DNA of 64,000 nucleotides, from the NCBI RefSeq assembly GCF_001949145.1, contig NW_019091550.1, forward strand, positions 444,613 to 508,612, given 5' to 3'. Positions within the stretch are counted from its first letter, which is position 1; every line of letters begins with the position of its first letter. The position numbers and the translations under genes were made by a program. This DNA comes from Acanthaster planci (Eukaryota; Echinodermata; Asteroidea; Valvatida; Acanthasteridae). Positions 54,201 to 63,555 of the stretch are shown piece after piece. The notes beneath the pieces are model-generated. The model ran no database searches, was not told the origin of the DNA, and was given only the letters and a program-made list of their open reading frames with translations.

Positions 54201-54527
54201 TCTTCTTTCTTCTTTGTTAGAGCTAATGTCTGCACTGAACTTGTCTTATGGAAACCACCCTCGTCATATATTAGTGGTACCTTCAACCTATCACCCAATC
54301 TGGACTTGGTTTCCACGGATAAATCTGATGTGCCTTCTAGTAACAATATGAAACCGTCTGGCAGTGAAGCGTCTGGTCTACCCTCAGCAAGTATTCCAAA
54401 GAAACAATCAGACGACACTTCTCATAAATGCAGTTTTACAGACATAGTTTATGGGGAAATTTCTCCAAGTTGGACAAGTGTACCTGATGAGTTCTTTGAT
54501 GGTGTGGATGATAACATGGAATTTTAG
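32708..54527 (+). CDS. multi-exon host gene, HCFC1R1 (HPIP)-like C-terminal half
   Basis: Exons, each ending in phase 2 with GT/AG introns: 32708 or 32733-33213, 33905-34006, 50689-50850, 53444-53590, 54221-54527 (stop). The joined frame stays open across all junctions. The first exon is Ser/Thr-rich and disordered; the second is basic. The third contains PPSKQFISEEKMAARMSHLS and the last VCTELVLWKPPSSYISG, two segments I recognise from host cell factor C1 regulator 1, a small nuclear-export partner of HCF-1. Between them lie an acidic Ser/Asp stretch and EPLLPDSVVKSM. The protein (~400 residues) is much longer than the vertebrate one, and the D/E-H-x-Y HCF-binding motif is not seen in these exons. 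Upstream exons may be missing. Introns hold many mobile elements. Confidence 0.6.
33905..34006 (+). CDS. host gene exon B
   Basis: Acceptor TTTCTGTTCAG|G and donor GACAG|GTAAAC. Phase 2 on both sides; encodes KSRLKCSKRNNGRNLKSREQ and a short acidic end (FTEED). Confidence 0.6.
34237..34612. mobile_element. piggyBac-like MITE, truncated, with assembly gap
   Basis: Begins TTAACCCCTTAACGACGGGA, continues GCCGACTCCAAGAATTCCAG and CTTGGCCACGAAGGCCACCT, and after the gap CGAGCGTGGACCAAGAATAA. The same sequence occurs in reverse at 62637-63035. Homology ends at about 34612, before the second terminal repeat. TTAA is the piggyBac target. Confidence 0.65.
34452..34582. other. assembly gap
   Basis: 131 consecutive N inside the MITE. 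Confidence 1.
34620..36290. other. intronic sequence without recognised feature
   Basis: No convincing ORF, RNA gene or repeat family seen. Confidence 0.4.
36330..37900 (+). repeat. diverged ~110-bp T-rich tandem repeat
   Basis: The anchor CCAAACCTGGACCACATGTG, followed by a T-rich run, GCACCACCGCAC and CAACCAACCCGCCAAAAATAT, recurs at about 36406, 36522, 36704, 36757, 36872, 36979, 37080, 37193, 37301, 37406, 37526 and 37768, mostly 100-120 bases apart. A TTTTTTCTTTTCATTTC microsatellite lies inside at ~36590-36645. Long ORFs here are by-products of the repeat. Confidence 0.8.
37990..39470. other. intronic sequence without recognised feature
   Basis: No supported gene or repeat family. Confidence 0.4.
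39476..39671 (+). repeat. 28-bp minisatellite, seven copies
   Basis: Unit: CATGACATAATTACATGTAC followed by ATGTAAAG. Six copies are identical and the last has a few changes. The unit contains the palindrome TACATGTACATGTA. Confidence 0.95.
39740..39850 (+). repeat. possible tRNA-derived SINE remnant
   Basis: AGGTTCAAGTCCCACCTG at ~39789 fits a Pol III B box. No clear A box or tail. Confidence 0.3.
41452..42292. repeat. two GAGTACAAGTACT-rich arrays (hAT-like ends)
   Basis: 41452-41640 and 42110-42292 contain many GAGTAC / AAGTACT units in both orientations. The left edge CAGTAGTCGAGTACTTTT matches the terminal repeat of the hAT-type element at 15476-15875. The right edge GTACTCGAGTTG is its degraded counterpart. 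Confidence 0.65.
44179..44392. mobile_element. 214-bp hAT-type MITE
   Basis: Ends CAGTGTTGTAATCGAAACCA and (reverse) CAGTGTTGTAGTTGAGACCA. Flanks CAGTGAGC and CAGCAAGC are an imperfect 8-bp duplication. The other arm of the inverted duplication lacks it, showing the insertion is younger. Confidence 0.8.
45290..45900. other. intronic sequence, possible LINE debris
   Basis: No clear feature. It lies between the inverted duplication and a minus-strand LINE fragment. Confidence 0.3.
45915..46250 (-). pseudogene. LINE reverse transcriptase fragment
   Basis: Minus reading: VTSGVPEGIVLGPLLFNLLI followed by NNLPS, the RT motif normally reading SGVPQG-x-LGPLLF-x-INDLP. The frame then loses homology where the catalytic FADD motif would follow. 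Frameshifted remnant. Confidence 0.7.
46532..47164 (-). pseudogene. LINE reverse transcriptase N-terminal fragment
   Basis: A 210-codon frame with ILACWSEHFQSLFSAN, LDDPPTLKEKIEAKEQLKS, RKAAIWKHGGPTLSDKLHDL, WEQGKVLQDLCDAVIITLYK, NKDEKSDCSNYRGITQLSIA and SKVLARVLLNRLVPTIAEEN. These are the N-terminal RT motifs of a LINE ORF2. It breaks off soon after the SQ-x-GFR region (here SHDRHGV). No catalytic part remains. Confidence 0.8.
47122..47400 (+). pseudogene. Penelope-like element GIY-YIG endonuclease fragment
   Basis: The plus reading VYQLTFKGCDERYIGETAWS followed by LGERVQEHARGN has the C-x3-YIGET-x-R-x-L-x2-R-x2-EH core of GIY-YIG endonucleases of Penelope-like retroelements. Further on, ESAYIKELKPEINRKEE matches the conserved LKP-x-INR end, just before a stop at ~47382. 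The reverse transcriptase part is absent. It directly follows the opposite-strand LINE fragment. Confidence 0.7.
47597..48076. mobile_element. piggyBac-like MITE with TTAA duplication
   Basis: TTAACCACTTCGTGCCGGGG at the left and CCCCGGCTGGTAGTGGTTAA at the right are inverted ends flanked by TTAA on both sides. Inner part: GGGCCGGCATGACT and repeats of TCGGAGACCCCAGCC / TTTCGGAGTCCCCGGC. The middle is an assembly gap. Confidence 0.85.
47796..47998. other. assembly gap
   Basis: 203 consecutive N. ORFs drawn across it are not real. Confidence 1.
48640..48845 (+). repeat. tRNA-derived SINE copy
   Basis: GGGTTCGAATCCCGGCTC at 48705-48722 is a Pol III B box of tRNA type. It is followed by the CATATGTGGATTGGGTTTTT body and the GGTTTTCCTCCCACCTCTAA tail common to marine-invertebrate SINEs. 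There is no cloverleaf around it, so it is not a tRNA gene. Confidence 0.65.
48850..50680. other. intronic sequence without recognised feature
   Basis: No supported gene or repeat family. Confidence 0.4.
50689..50850 (+). CDS. host gene exon C (HCFC1R1-like segment)
   Basis: Acceptor CTGTATAG|G, donor AGAAG|GTATAC. Encodes CYLPPSKQFISEEKMAARMS followed by HLSITNENTM and a coiled-coil-like end (KTKRQLEEIERR). Confidence 0.7.
50998..52091. mobile_element. Tigger/pogo-like element, 1.1 kb, no transposase frame
   Basis: CAGTTGACTCTCGGTAGTAC at the left and its near reverse complement GTATTAACAAGAGTCAACTG at the right, with TA on both sides (50996-50997, 52092-52093). The terminal sequence and TA target fit Tigger. 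Interior ORFs (for example 51134-51412) show no transposase motif. Sits in the intron between exons C and D. Confidence 0.8.
52100..53440. other. intron without further recognised feature
   Basis: Rest of the intron between exons C and D. Nothing else supported. Confidence 0.4.
53444..53590 (+). CDS. host gene exon D
   Basis: Acceptor TTTTTTTACTGCAG|A, donor TCTAT|GTAAGT. Encodes an acidic LSDSESDNDDDSNSDTRDG stretch and MEKQEPLLPDSVVKSM. Confidence 0.75.
54221..54527 (+). CDS. host gene last exon E
   Basis: Acceptor TTCTTCTTTGTTAG|A. Begins IANVCTELVLWKPPSSYISG, then a Ser/Pro-rich tail ending FFDGVDDNMEF before TAG at 54525-54527. Confidence 0.75.
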
Positions 54528-57500
54528 GACTTGCAAAGTGCAATGAGTGGGTCCATTTGCTGGCTTATATCAGGACAAGTATTGTACATTCATCACAAAA
54601 AGAGACCGTGTCTCCTGTATGAACTTTGTGATAGGAGATGAGGGAGCCTTTGAATTGACCTCAACCAGTGGTGTTGGGCAGTATGTTAGCTTAGTCAAAA
54701 CCACTCTAGTCAAAGAAGCCTGGAGGAGGTTGTAGTGTGTCTGTCTGTCCATCTGGATGTTTCTTAATTAGTAATATTTTTGGAATGACATATTGTTCCC
54801 AACCTCACTAAGGCACAGCTATTGTCGTTGAAATATTCTTTTTTGCAACCATGTTTTCATTTTGTGCGCCACTTTGAGGGTTTGGCCAGTTCAGATTGTC
54901 AACATTATGACATTGTCATGGTTGATTTTGGAGCAATGTTTATGGTACCTGTAACCAAACTCAATCTTCATTTCAATGTCATGAATATTTAATTGCATAC
55001 ATATAGCACTGAGTGTATTCGTATTTTGGCGACACAAGGGTTTCGGTCTTTTCCATCGTTGAATCGTGCTCGAGAGACATCCCTCTGAAAACAAGCTACA
55101 TGTAGCTTTCTCACCTGCAAATATTATATTTGGGTAGTTGATAGCGAAGCCAGCTTTGTATCACACTTATCTTTATTGCATCAGTGTACAGGTGTTTTTG
55201 TTATGTAAGTTGTTTATAGTATTCCTTGGTCTTAAGAGGAGATCATTGTCGAGTCATAGAATAAACCATGATGATCCAAGCTCATACATGTCATCTCCAG
55301 TTTATCCCTTACTGTAGAGTACACACTCTGAAACCAGTGGAGGCTCAGGCCCCTGTCCCCCTTGGGTTCACTGCTACCTGGTGTTTCCCCACGTTAGTAT
55401 GATTCTTTGCAACAAAACAAAACAAGGTAGTTTTGAAATTCTTTTCGCAGTACCTTTTATTATCTAAGTACATGTAGATGTATGGGTACAGGCTGTTTGG
55501 AACATTTAGTGATGTCATGATGATGCCATCAAGTGTGTGTATATGCCTTCCTCATAATATGTCTGAAGTATCATCGTGGTGACATTTTCTTTAAATTAAT
55601 TTTTCATGGACATTTTGCTGGGGTTTTCTTAGTGCTTCTAATCACATTTTTTTGGGCACTATTCCAAGTCAAATCAACTTGAAACGTCTAAGATATAAAG
55701 TCACAGGTGAAGACAGGTGTTCCTGACAAGAATGGTATGATGATGTCATCAGGTATCACATGGTTCTTCCCTAAAGATGCATATTTATATGTGTTATTAA
55801 GAAAGGTCTTAAACTTTGAGTGAGTGAAAAACAATAGCTTTAAATAATAAAGCTCAAACAGTGAGCCCATCTGAGGCAAAGTGTTGGACAATGCTCTCGG
55901 TGTAAATCTACTGCATGTTGCATTAAGTTATGCAGGGATGAGTCAAAGAAAAATTGGTTTTGTTTCATGATTTAACTTCCAGTGCGATCACCCAAAATGT
56001 GAAACATAAAAGAAAATGAATACTAATTGAACAAAATGAGATGATCAAACATTATTTGGACACCATTGAACTCTGTTTTAGACACTTACACAGATGATGA
56101 GCGCAATCCAGACTAGGCATGACGGGTGCACTTTTACATTAACTGGTAACACCAGTCACTATGAAGCAGCTGCTCAGAAATAATTTCTGAACAGAATGGC
56201 TCTGTCCATACGAAACAAGTTTAAACAACCTCCATTAAATAATGCCTCCACTTAGATATCTTCACTCTGATTGATTAAAAAAAACAATCCTCATTTTTGG
56301 GGGGGGGGATGGCCGCCTTTGCCCCCCCATCTGCCCTTGTCTCTGATGGGTATTACATGATGCACTCAAGTCAAGAGGGAAACCGTTCATCTTGAAATTC
56401 TCCCAATAGTGAATTCTGGGATGATGACATCATTGTTGAACTTCAGAAACTGGTTCCTGTCCATGGAAGCATGGCACGATTTATGTGATGACATCTTCAA
56501 CCCTTGTATAGTGATGGCATGTTACTCAAAATTATAATTTGGTCGGCAGTACAAACATTCTTCCACTTTTAAGTGATATAGTCGCATATCACCACACTTC
56601 CAGTACCCCAGGAAGTAAAGAGCATGCTTCTGTGTGTCTCGAAATGACAAATTTTGCTCAAAGTTAGATCTACGTTCCAGATTACAATATATGAATGTGT
56701 CATTGCCTGCAATCCAAAAGTTGTATATTTCTTTCCAGTTGCACTATAAATTGCTCGTAATTTGCTCTATGATGACATCATAATGACATCACAAATTATG
56801 CACATTCAAGTACAAAGATTTATGTGCATTCTAGGTTTCACGTTTATCCCACAAACGATGATTAGGAATGTGTTGGCTGGTGTTCAAATCGATGCAATTT
56901 TTTGCAATAAAATTTTAACTGTGACCTTGCATTAACCTTTTTTACTCTTACCCAAAACAAGTTTTTTCTATAACATCTCTGCCTATACACTTATTTTCTA
57001 TTAAGCGTGATCAGACATGTAGTGGAGTAGATATTGGTATGTGAGGAGTGTACTATTTGGTTGTGTCATGAAACATAAATGTAGCAACATGATGATGTTT
57101 TGCTTATAACCCATCCCTTTAATCAATTTGCATTTAATGACTGTGTTTGTACATTTGTATGTGCAGTCCTGTGGAGAACAGCCTCTTAAGATTTCACCTA
57201 TAATTTGGTACCACATGACTGATAATGACATCGCTGTGGAACTACTCAGGTTTCCATCCACAATACATCCCTGTCTGAAAGCATGTACACATCGTCTTAA
57301 ATGGGGTGTGTAGGTCCAAAGAAATTATGTTACAAAGAAAAGACATGTACCAGCCAGGGGATTGATGTTTGTTCTTGTGACAAACGCAAGGTGATCAGAG
57401 GACACATTCTTGAAGGTGTAACAGTCTTTTGTTACAAACAGGTTTTGACACATGACTGATATGCCGCGATTAATGTTTATTAACAATTATTAACGATGAA

Positions 57501-58060
57501 CTGACCTGGTTGTCCTGGACTGCCGGGGAATTAAAGCCAAAGTGACTCGCAGCCGTCTTAGGAATGAAATATCACGGCATTCCCAGCCATGGGCAAATTA
57601 TAATATTATAATGAGATAATGTTATGGAAAAGCCTACATGTGCAAGGCGTTAAGGGAACCTGCTACACCCCCCCAATGACATACTGTGTGTTTCATGTGA
57701 AAGAAGAAAAAACTGACTGTGCCATCACAACACTTTGCTTATTCTGCGTACAAGAGAAAACAAAACCTGAATGTTCCCTCAGTGGTATTAATGTAGAGTG
57801 TTTGCCCCTTTGTTAATGTTCTTGAAAAACTTTCCAGGGTTCATGTAGCTTGCTGAAACATAGACAGGAATCTTGTTAATTATCGACTTTAGCATCAAGC
57901 AACACATTTTGTCATAAAGTACACACATGATCATGATGTGAATCGTAGTGTTCAAATTTCAGTTACATGGGTGGAGCAGGTATAGGTGGACAGTAAGAAC
58001 GGGTATGCAGTTAGTGCTGTATGAGAATCACAAGATCCGTAAATTTTGGAGAATTAAAAG
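54528..58060. other. probable 3' UTR and downstream sequence of the host gene
   Basis: AT-rich with several AATAAA-like hexamers (for example AATAATAAAGC near 55848, CAATAAAATT near 56906). A polyadenylation site cannot be fixed by eye. No other gene recognised. Confidence 0.4.
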
Positions 58061-58068
58061 TGTCAAGT

Positions 58069-59429
58069 TTAAGAACTCTGGAAAAGTAACATCAATAATA
58101 TTTCTAAATGTAGCAACTGGTCAACATCAAACAAAAGACCTTTCAGCACAGCTAGAAAGGTAACACCACTGAACTTCAGTGTACAAAACAATGGTTCAAA
58201 GTCTACAGTCTCTTTATGGTGGTGGAGTGTCTGGTCCAGGAACTGGTTTGAGCTGTCCAACATGAGCAAACAGTTCCTTGTGTGGGGGTGGATGTGGGCA
58301 AGCTTGACATTAACTGGGATAAGGCGTTCCTTCACCACAAATGGTCCTTGCCAGGGTGGTGCCAACTTGGCACTGAAGGACTTGGTTGCGTTGGATCGTG
58401 GGTGGGTTTGAAGCATCACATGGTCTCCAGCATTCTTGGTGGGCACGGACCGGGTCTTCTTGTAGTAGCGTTCACGTTTGCAGCGAGCTTGCTTAGTGTG
58501 TTGGAGAGCCTGCTCACGAACATCCTGATCTGCAGCAGGCAGGTTACCAAAAGATGATGATGATGTTAAGTGTCCCACTTGTTGGTGAGCGGGGCTCTCA
58601 TGTTTCGCCCTTACATAAGCATCAAAGGTTCCACTCCTGTTGTCTCGTGTGTGGCCAAGTTCAATGTGAATGCAAACTGCCACGTGTGATAGTCCGAGCT
58701 GGCATAAGCTTGCATCATTGCCTTGAGTGTCCAGTTCACCCTCTCCACCCTGTTGGACTGGAGGTGGTGTGGCGATATGAACAACTGCTCAATGCCCCAA
58801 TCAGAGCAGACACAGGCCAGGGCACGGGACGTGAATTGAGGGCCATTGTCCGCCAGAAAAGACTGCGGGGCACCGTAACGGCTGAAGAGCTGGCGAACCA
58901 AGGTACATGCGACTGTGCATCCAGCAGCGTTTTCAGGGAAAAACTTCCGTCCACCTAGGAAAGCCCCTATAGCTTTTCGGGAGGGAACCCAACAAGTCAA
59001 CAGCCATGACTTCCGAAGGAGCCTGGGAATGTGTGGAAAGCATTAGACCAGCCGGTTTGTATGTAGCTCAAGGATGACGTTACGCTGGAGGAATGATAGG
59101 ACTACAACAGACAAGGAAGATTCGGTATAATGGAGTAGGATACCATCATGGATTCGGTATTGAGTAGCTTGTTTACGGATGTGATCGGCGGCTTGATTGT
59201 ATGCAGGTAACTTGCCCTCTGCAAGAAATTGAATCAAGGGCAGCAAGTGGCCGGGCATCCTTGATTTGTGCAGATTGCAGCTTGCCATGAGAGAAGGTGG
59301 TTGGCAGGGTCTCATCAGAGGAATGGAAATTGGCCCATTGCTCTTTGCGATGTTCCCAATGGTGTTTCCGACACACTGGACAAGAATACTTCGCCATGGA
59401 GATAACACGCTTGAGTCGAATGTAGACAA
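58069..59429 (-). pseudogene. Gypsy integrase
   Basis: Zinc-finger region in 59429-59043 (frame ending KRNVILELHTNRLV, near the HH-CC part; the CC half, YSCPVCRKHHWEHRKEQWA, is in another frame near 59340). Core in 59000-58611: LVRQLFSRYGAPQSFLADNG and PQFTSRALACVCSDWGI with the second Asp, then SPHHLQSNRVERVNWTLKAM with the catalytic Glu region. C-terminal domain 58683-58069: VRAKHESPAHQQVGHL, KNAGDHVMLQTHP, PPWQGPFVVKERL. Three frames are needed, so it is not functional. Confidence 0.8.
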
Positions 59430-59634
59430 GTCTGGTGGAACCAGGCATCACAATCATCGCACTGGATCCAAGTGATCTACTCGTCTTGATGGTCAAAGCA
59501 TACAGCAGCCGCACAGAGTGATGCTGGACTAGGGCTGTCCACACCAGCACTGTATAAAGTATAATCAGGAGACATGTCAACAGGCACCCGTGGGGTCGGC
59601 AAATCTGGGTCAGCTCGAATGACTCCGACAACAT

Positions 59635-60948
59635 TCAGTGTTTTTTCAAGTCTGGATAGGACATCAGGGACATAGTGCAGTGAACCAGGTTGGTAAACCA
59701 CATAAAACACAACAACCTGAGGACCCAACAGGCTAGGCGGCCAGTTTGGTTGGCCTTACGAAACAGGCAGCAAAGCGCTTGATTGTCTGTCACAACATGG
59801 AAGCATTGGCCCTCGAGGTAGGGCCCAGACAACCGCTAGGCATTCTTTCTCTGTAGTACTGTAATTGCACTCAGCCAGGGTGAGGGCTCTACTGGCATAG
59901 GCGAGGGTCTTGTGGACAGACTCTTGCTTTTGGAGGAGGACGGCCCCCAGACCTATGTCACTTGCATCAGTGTGCATGGAGAAAGGTTGATCCATCGCAG
60001 GGTAACCCAGGATTGGTTTCGAGGTCAATGCATTTCTGAGGTAGTCAAATGCTACCTGGCAAGCCAGGGACCAACACATGAGTGCTCTTCAGTCGCAAAT
60101 GGTGAAGAGGTTCCTCAATGTCTGCAAAGTTTGGGATAAATTTATGGTACCTGCCTACTATCCTGAGGAAACGCTCAAGTTTCTTCAGCATGTGAGGTAT
60201 AAAGGATAGTTGAGGAATGTGGCGACTTTGTCTGGGTTGGGCTGTAGGCCATCACAACTGACAATATAGCCAAAGTACAAAATTTCTTTGCGAGCAAAGT
60301 TGCACTTTTCAAAGTTCACTGTCAGGCCAGCAGAATGTCGCGAAGGTCATCAAAGTGTTGTTGCACGGAATTAGAGTAGCAGAGGATATCCAGGTAGACG
60401 AAACAGGTATGCCCAATAAGGTCACCTAGCACCTCAGACATAAGGCGCTGAAAACTAATAGGGTCGTTTACAACACCAAGTGGCATGACCGTAAAGTGGA
60501 ACAGGCCCTCCTCGCAAATGGAGGCCATTTTCTCTTCATCTTCGGGGGCCATGCCCATCTGTCAGTACCCACTGCAAAGGTCTAATGAGCTGAAAACCTG
60601 GGCACCATGGAGTGAGTCGAGAAAAGTATCAATTGTAGGCATGAGGCATGCATCTAGCTTTGTGGCACTGTTTAATTTGTGATAGTCTATGCAAAGATGG
60701 TGTTTGCCTGATTTCTTGTGCACCATCAAGACAGGTGTTGCCCAAGGGGAGCTGGATGTAACCACTTTCCCAGCCTTTAGAAGTGTGTCAAGTTCCTCCT
60801 TCAGAGCCCGCCTCCTGTCTGGTGAGAGGCGATACATTGTGGAACGGTGAGGTAGAGCGTCATCAACCGTGATGTGGTGTTGTGCAACGTCAGTGTGACC
60901 AGGCTGGTCATAGAAGACATCGGGGAACTCATTGAGAAGAGTGTCCAA
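59635..60948 (-). pseudogene. Gypsy reverse transcriptase and RNase H
   Basis: RT: FPDVFYDQPGHTDVAQHHI, HRSTMYRLSPDRRRALKEEL, SSPWATPVLMVHKKSGKHHL, CIDYHKLNSATKLDACLMPT, VFSSLDLCSGY; a frameshift, then FHFTVMPLGVVNDPISFQRL and CFVYLDILCY, where the usual YLDD reads YLDI. RNase H: PFSMHTDASDIGLGAVLLQK, LTLAECNYSTTEKECLAVVW and VVTDNQALCCLF. The lost catalytic Asp and frameshifts make it dead. Confidence 0.85.
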
Positions 60949-61150
60949 CTGACATTGTTCATTGTCAGAACAGGCTTGTCAAACTTGGATGCTGATTGCT
61001 GAGGCAAGTCGTTATAGGCGATGGAAACTGTTTCAACCGGTGGAGGCAGCGGGGACGGAATACCCAGAAGGGAAACTTGATGTGGCAGTCAGTAGGGGAG
61101 CTCGCTGATCAACATAGCAGTTGTCACAGAAATCGCAAATGAGGTGTGCT

Positions 61151-61441
61151 TTATGCACAAAGAATGGAGGCTGGTAGATTATGCACACTATGGAGTTGGA
61201 TCGCAGTGTCAACCCCACCAACACAAAGGGTCACTGTGACAGTGCCAAGCGTGGTGAGCTTGGTCCCGTCAACCATGATCAGAGTCTCTCGGGTCGTTTC
61301 TTGGGGCACAGAAGGCAATGCAAGTCCCTGGTATGTTTCCTCTGTTACCATGGACAGGGTAGAGCGAGTATCAACAAATGCCATGACACTCTCTCCATTG
61401 ACTGTCAGACAAGCATTCATGGAAGTCCATGAATGGGCCAC
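61151..61441 (-). pseudogene. Gypsy aspartic protease with altered active site
   Basis: SMNACLTVNGESVMAFVDTR, then STLSMVTEETYQGL: the D-T/S-G active site reads D-T-R, so the glycine is lost. VTLCVGGVDTAIQLHSVHNL and LPASIL complete the retropepsin-like fold. The frame is open. Confidence 0.7.
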
Positions 61442-61468
61442 TCCTCTGGGGTGACGTGTGCACCAGGT

Positions 61469-62467
61469 TCACATTGTTCGCAGAAGACGGTTTGCTCTCA
61501 GGCTTGGCTGGGGGTGGTGATGGCATGACTGAGGGTTTGTCTGCACAGGAGGGGAAGGGAGGGGACACTCTTGTATCCTGTGTCCGATCAGTTTGCAACG
61601 ATAACAAACACTTGTGAATTGTCCTGGCCTGTGCTGTTTACTGTGTGGTGCCATTGGTTTGTTGACTGGCAGTGATGGTTTATTCTTCGAAGGTGAAGGC
61701 TTGGGTAAGTGGCTTTGGTCGAAAATGGGGAAGGGGTGAGATGCGAGTGCTGATGTAGCAAATATCCATCCGCTGCCCTGGCAACTTCACCCACAGTCTG
61801 TAGTTTGCGCTCTTGCAGTTTCAGACGGAATGCATCACTCCTGATGGTCGATAGAAATTGGTCAATCATTACCAGATGACAACAGCGTTTCAGTTCTGGA
61901 GCCTTCTCTGCATCTTCCCGTAGCTCGATCCATTTGTTGAAGTACAGTTCCAGCCTTGCTGCGAACTCCTCAAAGGTCTCATCTGCCTTTTCTGATAAGT
62001 TTTGAAGAGTTTTCGATATGACTGGAGTACGAAAATATTTCCTCTCAATTGCTGCAACTATTTTCCAACTCTTCATTCTCATTCAGACTGCAGAGGACTT
62101 TTTGTGCTTTACCATTAAGATACGGCTCCTGGAGTCTAGGCCATTCCCGCTTTGGCTTTTTTGTTGCAGTAGCTAAGCGTTTGAATGTTGCCAGATAGCA
62201 AGACATGTCGTCACTGTCCCCAAGCTTATGGAAATCTGGGAGCTTGGGTCCAAGCTGAACAGGTGGTCTCTTTGAAGCGTCAGTTATTGCTTCAGTGAAT
62301 GACTTCCACAGTTGGTCAGTTTCCTGACGACGATTTGTTTCCAATTCACAAAGCAGCTGAACAAGTTCTGATGTCCCAAATTCTTTGGAGTCAGCACTTG
62401 TGTCCTCCAGCATGTTTGGGAGATGACACAGACATTTGATGCGTTCATCTTTTGTCTTTACTTGCAC
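61469..62467 (-). pseudogene. Gypsy Gag with CCHC knuckle
   Basis: From 62467 the capsid-like part reads QLGPKLPDFHKLGDSDDMSC, YLATFKRLATATKKPKREWP and YLNGKAQKVLCSLNENEE. A frameshift at ~62060 leads to AIERKYFRTPVISKTLQNLS, FEEFAARLELYFNKWIELRE and LVMIDQFLSTIRSDAFRLKL (61588-62082). The zinc knuckle CYRCKLIGHRIQEC (CX2CX4HX4C) is in a third frame near 61580. Confidence 0.8.
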
Positions 62468-62636
62468 GGTAACAAGTGACTGAGTTTACACAATCTACAT
62501 TTATATGCAGCTGTGAACCTGCGAGGGTATGTTGCTCTGTCTGACATGATGATGCCACCCAATGGGCATAGGGTAACAAGGAGTGAACAAACAATATCCA
62601 CTAAAACAGCGAATGACGGCGTAAAACTTGCGAATT

Positions 62637-63035
62637 GCGAACCCCTTCTCACCGGGAAGTGGTAAGAGCAGCCGTAAAAATTGAGATCCCTCAGCCCGCA
62701 TTTCAGCTATTATTCTCGGCCCACGCTCGAGTGAACACGGTGAAAGAAGGCATACCCTGGCTCTTGTATATATGGTGATTGGCCTTTGTGTGTTGCCAAG
62801 AAATGAAAGGCCGAATTTGCATCATAATCACCAGAGGCAACGGGAATGTGGAAGCATGAAAAGAGCCGCATGCCACTGAACAATGAGCCTTTTCACTGTG
62901 CAAATGAAAGTGTGCAGAGCTCACAGGGCCACAAACCGAAAATTTGCGGTTTGGCAGGTGGCCTTCGTGGCCAAGCGAGGCTGGAATTCCCGCAGTCGGC
63001 TTTCAGAAAAAAAATCCCGGCGTCAAGGGGTTCAA
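62637..63035. mobile_element. piggyBac-like MITE, second copy (inverted)
   Basis: GAACCCCTTCTCACCGGGAA on the left pairs with TCCCGGCGTCAAGGGGTTCA on the right. TTAA is mutated at both flanks. The interior matches 34237-34612 in reverse (CGGCCCACGCTCGAG, GGTGGCCTTCGTGGCCAAGC), with a central part hidden by the gap in the other copy. Confidence 0.75.
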
Positions 63036-63039
63036 GCAG

Positions 63040-63550
63040 AGTAGAATATACATACGTATGTACTTGCTTGTGTATTTTCTAATATCCTCAAGAATTGTTC
63101 CCATTTTGCTGCTTCAATTCTATGATTTGAAGGAACTTTATTTACATTGTCGTTTTACCTTGCCAACGCATTGTACGGGCACGGATTTCCCCGACGTGTG
63201 CGGGCACGCTTATATCTGACTACTGGGACTGATACAAGGTTCCTCAAATCTGAGTTGAGTTCCGGCGTGACATCTAATTGAACGTGAACATGTGATGTTG
63301 CGCCTGTAGGTTGCACTCATGTTTTGCTCCACATTGTTCATTATTTTCTATCATTTGTTCGGCTGCTTGTGCTCCAGAAACTTTGCCTAGGTCTGCTCTA
63401 CTGACATAGACTCTACAACAAGACCAGCCTGGAGGATTTTTATCAAGAACTCTGGTGATATCTTACATTTTGTTTTGGTGGTTTTCAAACCCCCTTGGGA
63501 CCATCAAGCACCATATTCCCCATTGGGGCCTGCACACACAATTGTCTTTT
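63040..63550. other. sequence without recognised feature
   Basis: Possibly the 5' part of the LINE that follows, but no signature seen. Confidence 0.35.
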
Positions 63551-63555
63551 TACGG

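Larger units (their letters stand above)
58069..62467 (-). mobile_element. Ty3/Gypsy retrotransposon, nearly full coding length, inactive
   Basis: Minus-strand order Gag (62467-61469), protease (61441-61151), reverse transcriptase and RNase H (60948-59635), integrase (59429-58069): the Ty3/Gypsy order. Frameshifts separate most domains and key residues are changed. LTRs and a primer-binding site could not be recognised. A MITE lies ~170 bases upstream of Gag, which may have split the 5' LTR. Confidence 0.85.

Noticed and set aside
57948-58163. 71-codon ORF as an exon of a downstream host gene
   Set aside because: It overlaps the integrase end of the Gypsy element antisense, and no splice-consistent partner was found.
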